From Bacteroidota bacterium (GTDB lineage: Bacteria; Bacteroidota; Bacteroidia; Bacteroidales; Paludibacteraceae), in NCBI GenBank assembly GCA_017860295.1, contig JAFNAS010000009.1:62001-126000 (forward strand): a stretch of DNA of 64,000 bases, in the 5' to 3' direction. Positions within the stretch are counted from its first letter, which is position 1. Each line of letters opens with the position of its first letter. The notes under the pieces were generated by a model. That model was not told the DNA's origin. It did not search any database and was given only the letters and a program-made list of their open reading frames with translations. The translations under genes and the position numbers were made by a program. Shown piece by piece: positions 25,390 to 33,305 of this stretch.

Positions 25390-26139
25390 TTATTGCACGA
25401 AGTTTTTAATTGTTTTGGCAAAATCGAGCATCTTTTCCGGGTCGGTTTCTAAAACATTTCCCACGACAACAGCATCGGCTCCCGCTTGTAATGCGCTCAA
25501 AATGTCTTCATTCGACCGTAATCCGCCTCCCACAATCAGCGGAACGGTAATCGATTTTTTGACACTCGAAATCATGGCGAAGGAAACGGGAGGGGTGGCT
25601 CCGCTACCGGCTTCGAGATAAATTAGTTTATTCCCAAGCAATTCGCCTGCTATGGCAGTGGCTGCAGCCAATTGTGGCTTTTGTCGCGGTATGGGCCGGG
25701 TGTTGCTGATGTACTCCACCGCTGTCGTATCGTTGCTTTCAACAAGAATGTATCCTGTCGAAATGGTTTCGATGCCCGATTGCTTAACGGCCGGAGCGAT
25801 TACCACGTGCTGGCCGATCAGAAAATCCGAATTACGACCCGAAATAAGAGAGAGAAAAAGCAGGGCATCGGCTTCGGGCGTAAACTGTATGGCATTGCCG
25901 GGAAAAAGTACGGTGGGAATATGGCACTCCGTTTTTAACTGCTTTATCAAGCAGGCTGTCGATTCGCTGGTGAGGCTACCCCCGATAAACACCAGATCGG
26001 GCTCGGCTTTATTGAGCAGCGTGGCAAATTGATGGATACGGGCATCATCAGAACATTTATCGGGATCGATCAACACAATGAACAGTTTGTGTTTTTGTTT
26101 GACTGCTTCCAGTATGGAAAGATAGATTGGAGACTTCAT
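25390..26139 (-). CDS. geranylgeranylglyceryl/heptaprenylglyceryl phosphate synthase
   Basis: A 249-residue TIM-barrel prenyltransferase of the GGGPS/PcrB family, which joins sn-glycerol-1-phosphate and a long polyprenyl diphosphate by an ether bond. Seen: FIVLIDPDKC near the start, DLVFIGGSLTSE, VLFPGNAIQFTPEADALLFLSLISGRN, YLEAGSGATPPVS and the phosphate-binding VPLIVGGGLRSNEDILSALQAGADAVVVGN. The family is best known from archaeal lipids but occurs in Bacteroidetes. Last gene of a three-gene minus-strand group (M64 peptidase, glycosyltransferase, this enzyme), so the product may be glycosylated next; that is inference. Chain length cannot be judged here. Confidence 0.93.
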   Translation of the reverse strand: MKSPIYLSILEAVKQKHKLFIVLIDPDKCSDDARIHQFATLLNKAEPDLVFIGGSLTSESTACLIKQLKTECHIPTVLFPGNAIQFTPEADALLFLSLISGRNSDFLIGQHVVIAPAVKQSGIETISTGYILVESNDTTAVEYISNTRPIPRQKPQLAAATAIAGELLGNKLIYLEAGSGATPPVSFAMISSVKKSITVPLIVGGGLRSNEDILSALQAGADAVVVGNVLETDPEKMLDFAKTIKNFVQ

Positions 26140-26178
26140 AAAATAGGATTACGTAGCAAAGGTAAGAAAAAGAACGCT

Positions 26179-27114
26179 CTATTTCTTATGCAATTCGGCG
26201 AGATATTCCTGCTCCGGTTGGCCGGGTGTGGAAAAGAGAGTCGCGCTTCTACCCAATACTTTGAGATCCATGAGCGTCGTATAGCCGGAACGACAAAAAA
26301 TACGGGGTGTTTCGAGCAGGTAAGTTTGCAGTTCACCACTCGAAATATCAGGAACCAGATCGATGTTTCCGATCGACCGGAGCGGCGCACGTAACCCCGG
26401 TTGTCCGGTAACAATCAAGGTCAATTCCGCGTCGTTTTTAAACCTTTCGATCATTGATTGTTCAAATAAAATGCGATGGGGTTCCGGTCCGGATATAAGG
26501 CAAAGATTTGTGTAGTTTTTTTTTGAAGCCGCTTTTTCACGCATTGGAAACCGGGACAACCATCCGATGAACCGGGCATTGGGAGGAAGCGGATATTTAT
26601 GAGAAAGATCGCCCGAAAGGTTATCTGTCCCCTCAACGTCGGGAATCCAGCATTCGTCGTAATGACGGATAATCCATAAATGAATCCGGCGCAAAATCGG
26701 CTCCATCCATCGGTAAGGCGCTCTGATGAGCAGCTGGTGGGTGATGTAAATCGATTTTGTCTGTTTATTCCAGAGCCCGAAACGGTTATCGGAAATAACG
26801 GTTTGAATATTCTCCTGCCGGATAATCGTTTTCAGCCGACGGTGTTCACGCACGACGCCGGCAATAATTTTCGGCAGTTGCCGCATCATGGCAAACAGTT
26901 GCGAACCTGACGACGAATAACCGATTCGAAACCCCGGAAAGGCGATGGTTCCCATATCCGGGAATTCGTGTTGAAGCCAGCATAACGCGTCTCCATCGGC
27001 AGCGATAACCACACGGTAGCCTTTGGCGTGGTATTCTCTGATAACCGGAACACAACGGGTGGCATGCCCTAATCCCCAGTTGAGCGGGGCGATCAAAACC
27101 GACGGACGAGCCAT
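26179..27114 (-). CDS. MurG-like glycosyltransferase family protein
   Basis: A 311-residue GT-B-type protein. The N-terminus APLNWGLGHATRCVPVIREY is the glycine-rich acceptor loop seen in MurG/GT28-like enzymes; the C-terminal part (SSGELQTYLLETPRIFCRSGYTTLMDL, then LFSTPGQPEQEYLAELHKK) resembles the donor-sugar site. It is shorter than typical MurG (about 355), so the C-terminal domain may be compact; the reading frame is intact. It starts one base before the M64 stop and ends 39 bases before the GGGP synthase start, so a role in modifying that lipid or another envelope glycan is plausible but unproven. Confidence 0.8.
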   Translation of the reverse strand: MARPSVLIAPLNWGLGHATRCVPVIREYHAKGYRVVIAADGDALCWLQHEFPDMGTIAFPGFRIGYSSSGSQLFAMMRQLPKIIAGVVREHRRLKTIIRQENIQTVISDNRFGLWNKQTKSIYITHQLLIRAPYRWMEPILRRIHLWIIRHYDECWIPDVEGTDNLSGDLSHKYPLPPNARFIGWLSRFPMREKAASKKNYTNLCLISGPEPHRILFEQSMIERFKNDAELTLIVTGQPGLRAPLRSIGNIDLVPDISSGELQTYLLETPRIFCRSGYTTLMDLKVLGRSATLFSTPGQPEQEYLAELHKK

Positions 27115-27115
27115 G

Positions 27116-28396
27116 TTATTCGGTTAAAAAACGAATCATTCTTTCAACCGCGCTCCGGCATACCGGGCAAAACTCGGGATAGGAGTTCGTACGCATCCTG
27201 CAATCGAACGACGGACGGAACATGCCTTTGGTAATATAACCGCCTCCCTCAAAAACTCCCACTCTGTTTTTATACTGATCGACCGATGGTGTTGGCACAG
27301 GTGTACCCTTCGGCAAGTCGGCCTTCCACTTTGCATCGAACTTTACCAACGTTGTGATATTCGGTTCCCAGGGTTCTTGCTTGAGGTCGTACATACCGGC
27401 CAAAACATCTTGCTTTTCATAGAAATACTCATCGGCCAGCCCTCCGAACGAATGTCCGAACTCGTGCACAGACACTTGTGTGGTGTACTGATTGTCGGCC
27501 GTTACCAGCGTATAAAAATTATAGATACCACCACCACCATAGCGGGAGGTGTTTGCCAAAATATAAATGGCATCGTAAGGCGCCAGCGCAGCATAATCGT
27601 ATACTTTTTTCACATTCAGGGTGGTGAGATACCGGGGTTCGTAGAAGGTATAAAAATTGGATCCGACAGCCGTATTTTTCCAAACGGAATCCTGCGGAAC
27701 GGATACTCCCGAATCTTCTGAAGGTGCTGCAATGGCATACAAATTGATTCGCTCCCTATTCGAAGCAAAAGGTTCGTGTGTGCAGAGGTTTTTGAGCAGT
27801 TGTTGCGCGTCTTTATAAAACTTTTCCTGCTCCGCAGCGGTATACCCTTCGGCAATGACGGCAATATCGATCCCTTTGTCAGGCGTGGTGTTTTTACAAA
27901 TTGTGTTGACCGGAACTTTCCGGGGGGCTCTTCTGTCGATCAGTTTATCGGAGGGTAATAAGTTGTAGCGAAATAACTCTTGCCATTGATCAAAGTCGGT
28001 TCTTTTCTCAATTAATAGCACAACACTCCTCTTCGGATAAGGGAACTGAATGGCTTGTTCAAAACTTTTACTGGTTGTGGCAGCTTCGGGAGTCGATTGC
28101 CATTCGCGAAAAAGCGCGCTGAAACCGTTGCAGTAAATCACTTTCTGAGTAAGACTGTCCAATACCCTAAACCGGAAATCACCCAGATTCAGATCGGTGT
28201 CCAGATGTTTGCGTCGGCCTCCCCAAAAGGGTTCTTGTTTGACACCATCGAGATAAACCGAGATTTGATGAGCGTTGCCGCAAAAATGAAAATCGATCCG
28301 GCAAGCCCTGTCTGTAAAAAAATCGGAATAGGAAGGGGCGGCAAAAATGGATGCACAGACTGAAATGACGAATAAAGACAGGGCGTACTTTAGCAT
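27116..28396 (-). CDS. secreted M64 family metallopeptidase
   Basis: A 426-residue exported peptidase: signal peptide (MLKYALSLFVISVCASIFA), an M64 N-terminal domain (about residues 25-150), and an IgA-peptidase M64-type zinc domain with H311-E312-x-x-H315 in SVHEFGHSFGGLADEYF, a metzincin-like arrangement with D322 as a possible third ligand. The C-terminus has a paired-cysteine segment (FCPVCRSAVERMI). Its substrate is unknown; the family was named from an IgA-cleaving protein but most members are uncharacterised. I start at 28396 for the signal peptide. First gene of the group leading to the GGGP synthase. Confidence 0.88.
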   Translation of the reverse strand: MLKYALSLFVISVCASIFAAPSYSDFFTDRACRIDFHFCGNAHQISVYLDGVKQEPFWGGRRKHLDTDLNLGDFRFRVLDSLTQKVIYCNGFSALFREWQSTPEAATTSKSFEQAIQFPYPKRSVVLLIEKRTDFDQWQELFRYNLLPSDKLIDRRAPRKVPVNTICKNTTPDKGIDIAVIAEGYTAAEQEKFYKDAQQLLKNLCTHEPFASNRERINLYAIAAPSEDSGVSVPQDSVWKNTAVGSNFYTFYEPRYLTTLNVKKVYDYAALAPYDAIYILANTSRYGGGGIYNFYTLVTADNQYTTQVSVHEFGHSFGGLADEYFYEKQDVLAGMYDLKQEPWEPNITTLVKFDAKWKADLPKGTPVPTPSVDQYKNRVGVFEGGGYITKGMFRPSFDCRMRTNSYPEFCPVCRSAVERMIRFLTE

Positions 28397-28552
28397 AAAT
28401 TTGAATATTGAGATAGAAATCGAATGCAAAATAAATCAAAATAAACAAAACTACGTCATAAAATCTCAAAAAGACTATATTTTGGGCGAAAAGTCGCCAG
28501 GTAGTAGCTAATAATGCGTATTTTTGCAGCCGTTATAAGCTGATTGAAGATA

Positions 28553-29953
28553 ATGAAGAAGTTCGTTTTTGGCATTTTGTTTGGTTGCGTTGCAGCTCTT
28601 TCTTTTGCTCAGCAGCCTCTTGAAATAAGAGGTAATGTGCAGCAGGAAGTTTTACGTGTTAACATTGATTCTATTGCTCTTTCTACTTTGAACAAAGAAA
28701 TTCCTGTCGCCGATAGCCTGATCTCAAAATCGCAAATTGATTATAAATTGCTCCCCGATCGTTCTTATTATGAAAGCAATCCGTTATTCGGAGATCTTAT
28801 CTTTACCGGAATGAAACTCAGATTCAACCCTCCTTCGGCTCCGGTTGCGGCACAGATGCATAAGACATACGAAACGTATGGCAAAAAAGCCCTCTCCTAT
28901 TTCACTCCTGTTTTTTTTGTGATGAGCAGAATGGATAGCCTGCGCGGTATGCAGCTGGAAACACTTATGGCTTCGAATCCACTTCGGATTAAAGACCATG
29001 TATGGAATCTTCCTGATCCGAGTCAGTTTGTTGTGAGGCATATTGCATCCCCAGGGCATAGAGATATGTATATCCGACGCAAATTCGATTTGGATAAACC
29101 CAAGAATATGAAGGTCAATGGGCTCGAGAAGGATCCTTGGTCTACCAAAGGAAGTTTGGCTATGCTGTTGTCTCAAAATTACACCTCCTCTAACTGGTAT
29201 CAGGGAGGGAAAAGCAATCTGGCATCTCTGTTTGCTTTTGAGGCCAGTGCCAATTACGACGATCAAAAACGGATCCAGTGGGACAATTCAGTTTCGATCA
29301 AAACAGGCATTCAGAGTGAAAGTGCTGATACTTTGCGCCATTATTCGGTTACGGAAAATGAGATCCGGTTAAGCAGTAAGATTGGGTTAAAAGCTTACGA
29401 AAATTGGTATTACAGTCTCTCGGGCGAATTTACTACCTATTCGTTAACTTCTTATTCGGCGCTGAATTCAACTACCAAAGTCAACGGTTTTTTATCTCCT
29501 TTGAGGCTTGACCTTGGTATTGGTATGGATTACAAGTACAAGAAAAAATTGTCCGTATTGGTTACTCCTGTGTCGTATAAGTATATTTATTTTTCCGACA
29601 CGATAAATTACAACAAGAAGAATTTTAATGTGCTTTCCGGTAAGCGGACGCTGAGTGAGCTGGGTAGCTTAGTGAAGGTGGAATATACCGGAAAACTATC
29701 AAGTACGGTTGATGTTTCCACCCGATTCTCGTTTTATACCAATTACCATAAAGTGGAAATCGATTGGGAGTCAACATTCGGATTTGAATTGAACCGCTAT
29801 TTGGCGATTAAAACGATATTGCACCCTCGTTACGATACGGCCGTAATAGCCACCGGCGACAAGCATGCAAAGATTCAGATGAAAGAGTTGATGAGCTTTG
29901 GATTTACTTATAAGTTTAATAACATCAAGGCAAAGAAAAGGCCGCTCCACTGA
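28553..29953 (+). CDS. DUF3078 family outer-membrane protein
   Basis: A 466-residue protein with a signal peptide (MKKFVFGILFGCVAALSFAQ) and a long beta-rich C-terminal half (SSNWYQGGKSNLASLFAFEA, then repeated aromatic strands) ending FGFTYKF, consistent with the Bacteroidetes-specific DUF3078 family. Function unknown; probably an outer-membrane barrel. Start at 28553 is the ATG after a -7 element TATTTTTG (28519-28526). Its 3' end overlaps the convergent HD-domain gene by 46 bases. Confidence 0.85.
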   Translation: MKKFVFGILFGCVAALSFAQQPLEIRGNVQQEVLRVNIDSIALSTLNKEIPVADSLISKSQIDYKLLPDRSYYESNPLFGDLIFTGMKLRFNPPSAPVAAQMHKTYETYGKKALSYFTPVFFVMSRMDSLRGMQLETLMASNPLRIKDHVWNLPDPSQFVVRHIASPGHRDMYIRRKFDLDKPKNMKVNGLEKDPWSTKGSLAMLLSQNYTSSNWYQGGKSNLASLFAFEASANYDDQKRIQWDNSVSIKTGIQSESADTLRHYSVTENEIRLSSKIGLKAYENWYYSLSGEFTTYSLTSYSALNSTTKVNGFLSPLRLDLGIGMDYKYKKKLSVLVTPVSYKYIYFSDTINYNKKNFNVLSGKRTLSELGSLVKVEYTGKLSSTVDVSTRFSFYTNYHKVEIDWESTFGFELNRYLAIKTILHPRYDTAVIATGDKHAKIQMKELMSFGFTYKFNNIKAKKRPLH

Positions 29954-30465
29954 TCGAAACGTGACAGCACTGCTTGCCCATACTTTGACAGAGTTTCGCG
30001 AACAGCTTCTATCGGCAACTCAATGTCGTTTTTAGATTTTGAGTAAAATTTGTCGGCATAGCAAATGATCTGTTCTTCAATACTAACAGGCCTTAAATCG
30101 CGTAAGGGAAGCGGCAAATTATTCTCTTTTATATATTCTGCACTTAGCCCCGTTCCGGTGTGTCTTTCGCACACCAGTGCATGACGCGGTAGCCCTTCTG
30201 CTCTCAGAATATCGGCTCCCAAATACCCGTGTTCAATGTATTTATGATCGCCATAACACTCTATTTGCGGCGCATTAGTAAGGAAGATGCCGATGTCATG
30301 CAACATGGCAGCTTCTGCAATAAATTCGGTGTCGGCCTGTAACTCGGGGTGTCGGAGCGAGATTTCAACAGCTTTGTGTGTGACGGATTGGCTATGCTTA
30401 AGCAAAATAGCATATAATTGACTGTCTGTATTATAATATTTAGTCAGTATCGACAGTGGGCTCAT
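29908..30465 (-). CDS. HD domain phosphohydrolase
   Basis: A 185-residue HD-superfamily protein: histidine in HSQSVTHKAVEI, the HD pair in AAMLHDIGIFLTNAP, a middle histidine in YGDHKYIEHGYLGADIL, and aspartate in IICYADKFYSKS. Such proteins hydrolyse nucleotides or phosphoesters with a bound metal; the substrate is unknown. It resembles small HDIG-type proteins that occur alone. It overlaps the tail of the DUF3078 gene and is divergent from mscS. Confidence 0.85.
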   Translation of the reverse strand: MSPLSILTKYYNTDSQLYAILLKHSQSVTHKAVEISLRHPELQADTEFIAEAAMLHDIGIFLTNAPQIECYGDHKYIEHGYLGADILRAEGLPRHALVCERHTGTGLSAEYIKENNLPLPLRDLRPVSIEEQIICYADKFYSKSKNDIELPIEAVRETLSKYGQAVLSRFDQWSGLFFALMLLNL

Positions 30466-30562
30466 TTTTTTATTGTATTTTTGATGGTCAAATATACTGA
30501 GAAATTCTTTTTAGGAGAAAATATTCGGCACATCTTTGAAAACAAATAGAAATTAAAACGAT

Positions 30563-31408
30563 ATGGGACACGGAACAATGAACTTAATGGAGGAGGCAAT
30601 TTGGATTGGAGGTGCCATCATCATTACTTTTTTTGCTGTTAAAACATCTTCATGGTTACTGAAACGGGCATTTACCCGGGCGGCAACGAGGATGAAAATG
30701 GATCCGACCAACTATTCATTTCTGAAAAATACGATCAATTTTTTTGTAGTTGTAGCCGGTGTTTTATTTTTGTTCAATAAGATTCCGGAGTTTAAGCGCA
30801 TTGGCTCTGCAATGTTGGCCGGAGCTGCCATTTTGACGGCAGCCATCGGTTTCGCGGCTCAACAATCGGTAGCCAATATTATCAGTGGCATCTTTATTAT
30901 TCTTTTCAAACCCTTCCGAGTTGGCGATACGGTAATTTTGCCCGACGCCAACCGTGGTGTGGTGGAAGACATAACCTTGCGTCACACGGTTATTCGCGAT
31001 CCAGAAAACAGGAGCATTATAGTCCCTAACACTACGATAAATTCATCTACGATTATCAATTCTACCTTTGCTGATCAACCGGTGTGTGCATTTATTGAGG
31101 TCGGTATCAGTTATGCTGCCGATATTGATAGAGCCATGGCGTTGATGCAAGACGAAGTGATAAAGCATCCGTTGCTGATCGATAACAGAAATAACGAACA
31201 GAAGGAGGCTGAGGTTTCGGTTGTAACTGTGAGGGTACTGGAGCTTGGCGATTTTGCCATTAAACTAAGGGCCTGGGCTTGGGCAGCGAACTCGGGGAAT
31301 GCCTTTGTGATGAAATGCGATTTGTTGAAAGCGATAAAAGAACGGTTTGATAAAGCGGAAATAGAAATACCATATCCCTCTCAGAACGTTTGGATTAAAC
31401 GAGATTGA
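30563..31408 (+). CDS. mechanosensitive channel of the MscS family
   Basis: A 281-residue small-conductance mechanosensitive channel. Two N-terminal membrane helices (about residues 8-33 and 55-75), then the pore helix GSAMLAGAAILTAAIGFAAQQSVANIISGIFI with the alternating glycine-alanine pattern typical of MscS TM3, followed by the beta domain FKPFRVGDTVILPDANRGVVEDITLRHTVIRDPENRSIIVPN. It releases solutes on osmotic downshock. Forty bases upstream of the chloride-channel gene and on the same strand, so the two may be co-transcribed. Confidence 0.93.
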   Translation: MGHGTMNLMEEAIWIGGAIIITFFAVKTSSWLLKRAFTRAATRMKMDPTNYSFLKNTINFFVVVAGVLFLFNKIPEFKRIGSAMLAGAAILTAAIGFAAQQSVANIISGIFIILFKPFRVGDTVILPDANRGVVEDITLRHTVIRDPENRSIIVPNTTINSSTIINSTFADQPVCAFIEVGISYAADIDRAMALMQDEVIKHPLLIDNRNNEQKEAEVSVVTVRVLELGDFAIKLRAWAWAANSGNAFVMKCDLLKAIKERFDKAEIEIPYPSQNVWIKRD

Positions 31409-31448
31409 AGTGGATATTTTGCTTACAGAGTGTGATTTATAAAGTAAT

Positions 31449-33224
31449 ATGAATAAAAGATTTAGATATTCGGATCTGATTTTGTGGCGGGAACAGCATG
31501 TTGCAGAAAGGCAGTTCGTCCTATTTTTGAGTTGTCTGGTAGGCTTATTTACCGGACTGGCTGCATTTATCTTAAAATTGTCCATTCATGGCATCCAGAC
31601 ACTCCTCACGCATCGGTTTTCACTGGAGTCGGCTAACTATTGGTATCTGATCTTACCGGTAATAGGTATTTTTATTTCTGGATGGTTTGTCCGAAACATA
31701 GTGAGGGATGATATCGGACATGGAGTCACTAAGATATTGTATGCTATTTCTCAACGGAAAGCAATTATTAAACTACATAATATTTGGAGTTCAGTGGTTG
31801 GTAGTGCCATCACTATCGGGTTTGGTGGCTCGGTAGGAGCCGAAGCTCCTGCTGTTTTAACCGGTTCGGCGATAGGATCCAATCTTGGAAAATTTTTCAA
31901 AATGAGCCAAAAAACGTTGATGTTGTTGGTAGGTTGCGGTGCTGCAGGCGCTATCAGCGGTATCTTTAAGGCTCCCATTGCCGGCGTGCTCTTTACGCTT
32001 GAGGTATTGATGCTTGATATGACGATGGCTTCGGTGGTTCCATTGATGATTTCATCTGTTACAGCTGCCTCGTTGACCTATTTCCTGTCTGGGTCTCAGT
32101 TTATGTTTCATTTTACGGTATCCTCTCCGTTTTCTATCGACAGAATTCCTTATTTGATTGTTCTAGGAATTGTTTGCGGGTTTGTTTCTTTATATTTTAC
32201 CCGAGGCATGAATGCGTTGGAAAATATCTTTCGAAAGTTAAACACGCCTTATCGCAAGCTCGCTTTTGGCGGCGTAATGCTTAGCTTGCTAATCTTCTTG
32301 TTTCCCCCATTGTATGGAGAAGGTTACGATGTGATTAGCTCTCTTTTAGCAGGTAATTCGGAGACTTTGTTCGAAAAGAGTCTTTTCTATAATTTTCGCT
32401 TCAATACCTGGGCAATCATTCTTTATCTGATAGCTGTTATTTTCTTCAAAATCTTTGCCAGTACGGCAACCAATGGAGGTGGTGGCGTCGGTGGAGTTTT
32501 TGCACCCAGTTTGTTTGTAGGGTGCGTAACCGGTTATTTTGTCGCATTCGTATTGAATCATTTTTTGGGTTTCAATCTGCCGGTCGAGAATTTTGCATTT
32601 GCGGGTATGGCGGGAGTGATGTCGGCAGTGATGCATTCACCACTGACGGCTATCTTCCTGATCGCAGAACTGACTGGTGGCTATTCTTTGTTCATGACCC
32701 TGATGATTACATCTGTTATCGCATTTCTCACCATCATTATTTTCGAACCGCACAGCATTTATGCCATGCGACTTGCTAAAAAGGGGGAACTGTTGACACA
32801 CAATAAAGATAAAGCCGTTCTGACTTTGCTCAAAATGGAAAACGTGATTGAAACGGATATGGATATTGTGCGACCGGATAACACGTTGGGCGATTTGGTG
32901 AAAGTAATCTCCAATTCAAATAGAAATGTTTATCCTGTAGTCGATTATAAAGGAAAACTATTGGGGATACTTCCCTTGAGTGAAGTGCGAAATATTATGT
33001 TTCGTCCTGAATTGTACCATCGCTTTAAAGTCAGCCAACTGATGATTTCTCCGCCGGCACTGCTCTCATCCAAAGATTCGATGGAGAAGGTGATGAGTGT
33101 GTTTGAAAGCACACAGGCATGGAACCTTCCGGTAGTTGATAATGGAAAATATATGGGTTTTGTCTCTAAAGCTAAAATATTTAATGCTTATCGTCGAGTG
33201 TTAGTCCACTTTTCCGACGAATAG
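31449..33224 (+). CDS. ClC-type chloride channel/transporter with CBS domains
   Basis: A 591-residue ClC family protein with about ten hydrophobic segments to residue 440, then two CBS domains (about residues 450-590; DNTLGDLVKVISNSNRNVYPVVDYKGKLLGILPLSEV). The ion-pathway signature GFGGSVGAEAPAVLTGSAIGSN carries the gating glutamate; FKAPIAGVLFTLEVL and NGGGGVGGVFAPSLFVG are the other filter segments. It moves chloride, probably as a Cl-/H+ exchanger, though channel versus exchanger cannot be read off. CBS domains suggest nucleotide regulation. Confidence 0.93.
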   Translation: MNKRFRYSDLILWREQHVAERQFVLFLSCLVGLFTGLAAFILKLSIHGIQTLLTHRFSLESANYWYLILPVIGIFISGWFVRNIVRDDIGHGVTKILYAISQRKAIIKLHNIWSSVVGSAITIGFGGSVGAEAPAVLTGSAIGSNLGKFFKMSQKTLMLLVGCGAAGAISGIFKAPIAGVLFTLEVLMLDMTMASVVPLMISSVTAASLTYFLSGSQFMFHFTVSSPFSIDRIPYLIVLGIVCGFVSLYFTRGMNALENIFRKLNTPYRKLAFGGVMLSLLIFLFPPLYGEGYDVISSLLAGNSETLFEKSLFYNFRFNTWAIILYLIAVIFFKIFASTATNGGGGVGGVFAPSLFVGCVTGYFVAFVLNHFLGFNLPVENFAFAGMAGVMSAVMHSPLTAIFLIAELTGGYSLFMTLMITSVIAFLTIIIFEPHSIYAMRLAKKGELLTHNKDKAVLTLLKMENVIETDMDIVRPDNTLGDLVKVISNSNRNVYPVVDYKGKLLGILPLSEVRNIMFRPELYHRFKVSQLMISPPALLSSKDSMEKVMSVFESTQAWNLPVVDNGKYMGFVSKAKIFNAYRRVLVHFSDE

Positions 33225-33305
33225 GTTTCTTCGACTTTCCTATTTCAAACACAAACAATCTCATGCACCTGATTTGAGGATACTTCCCATTCTTTTCTAC
33301 CCATT

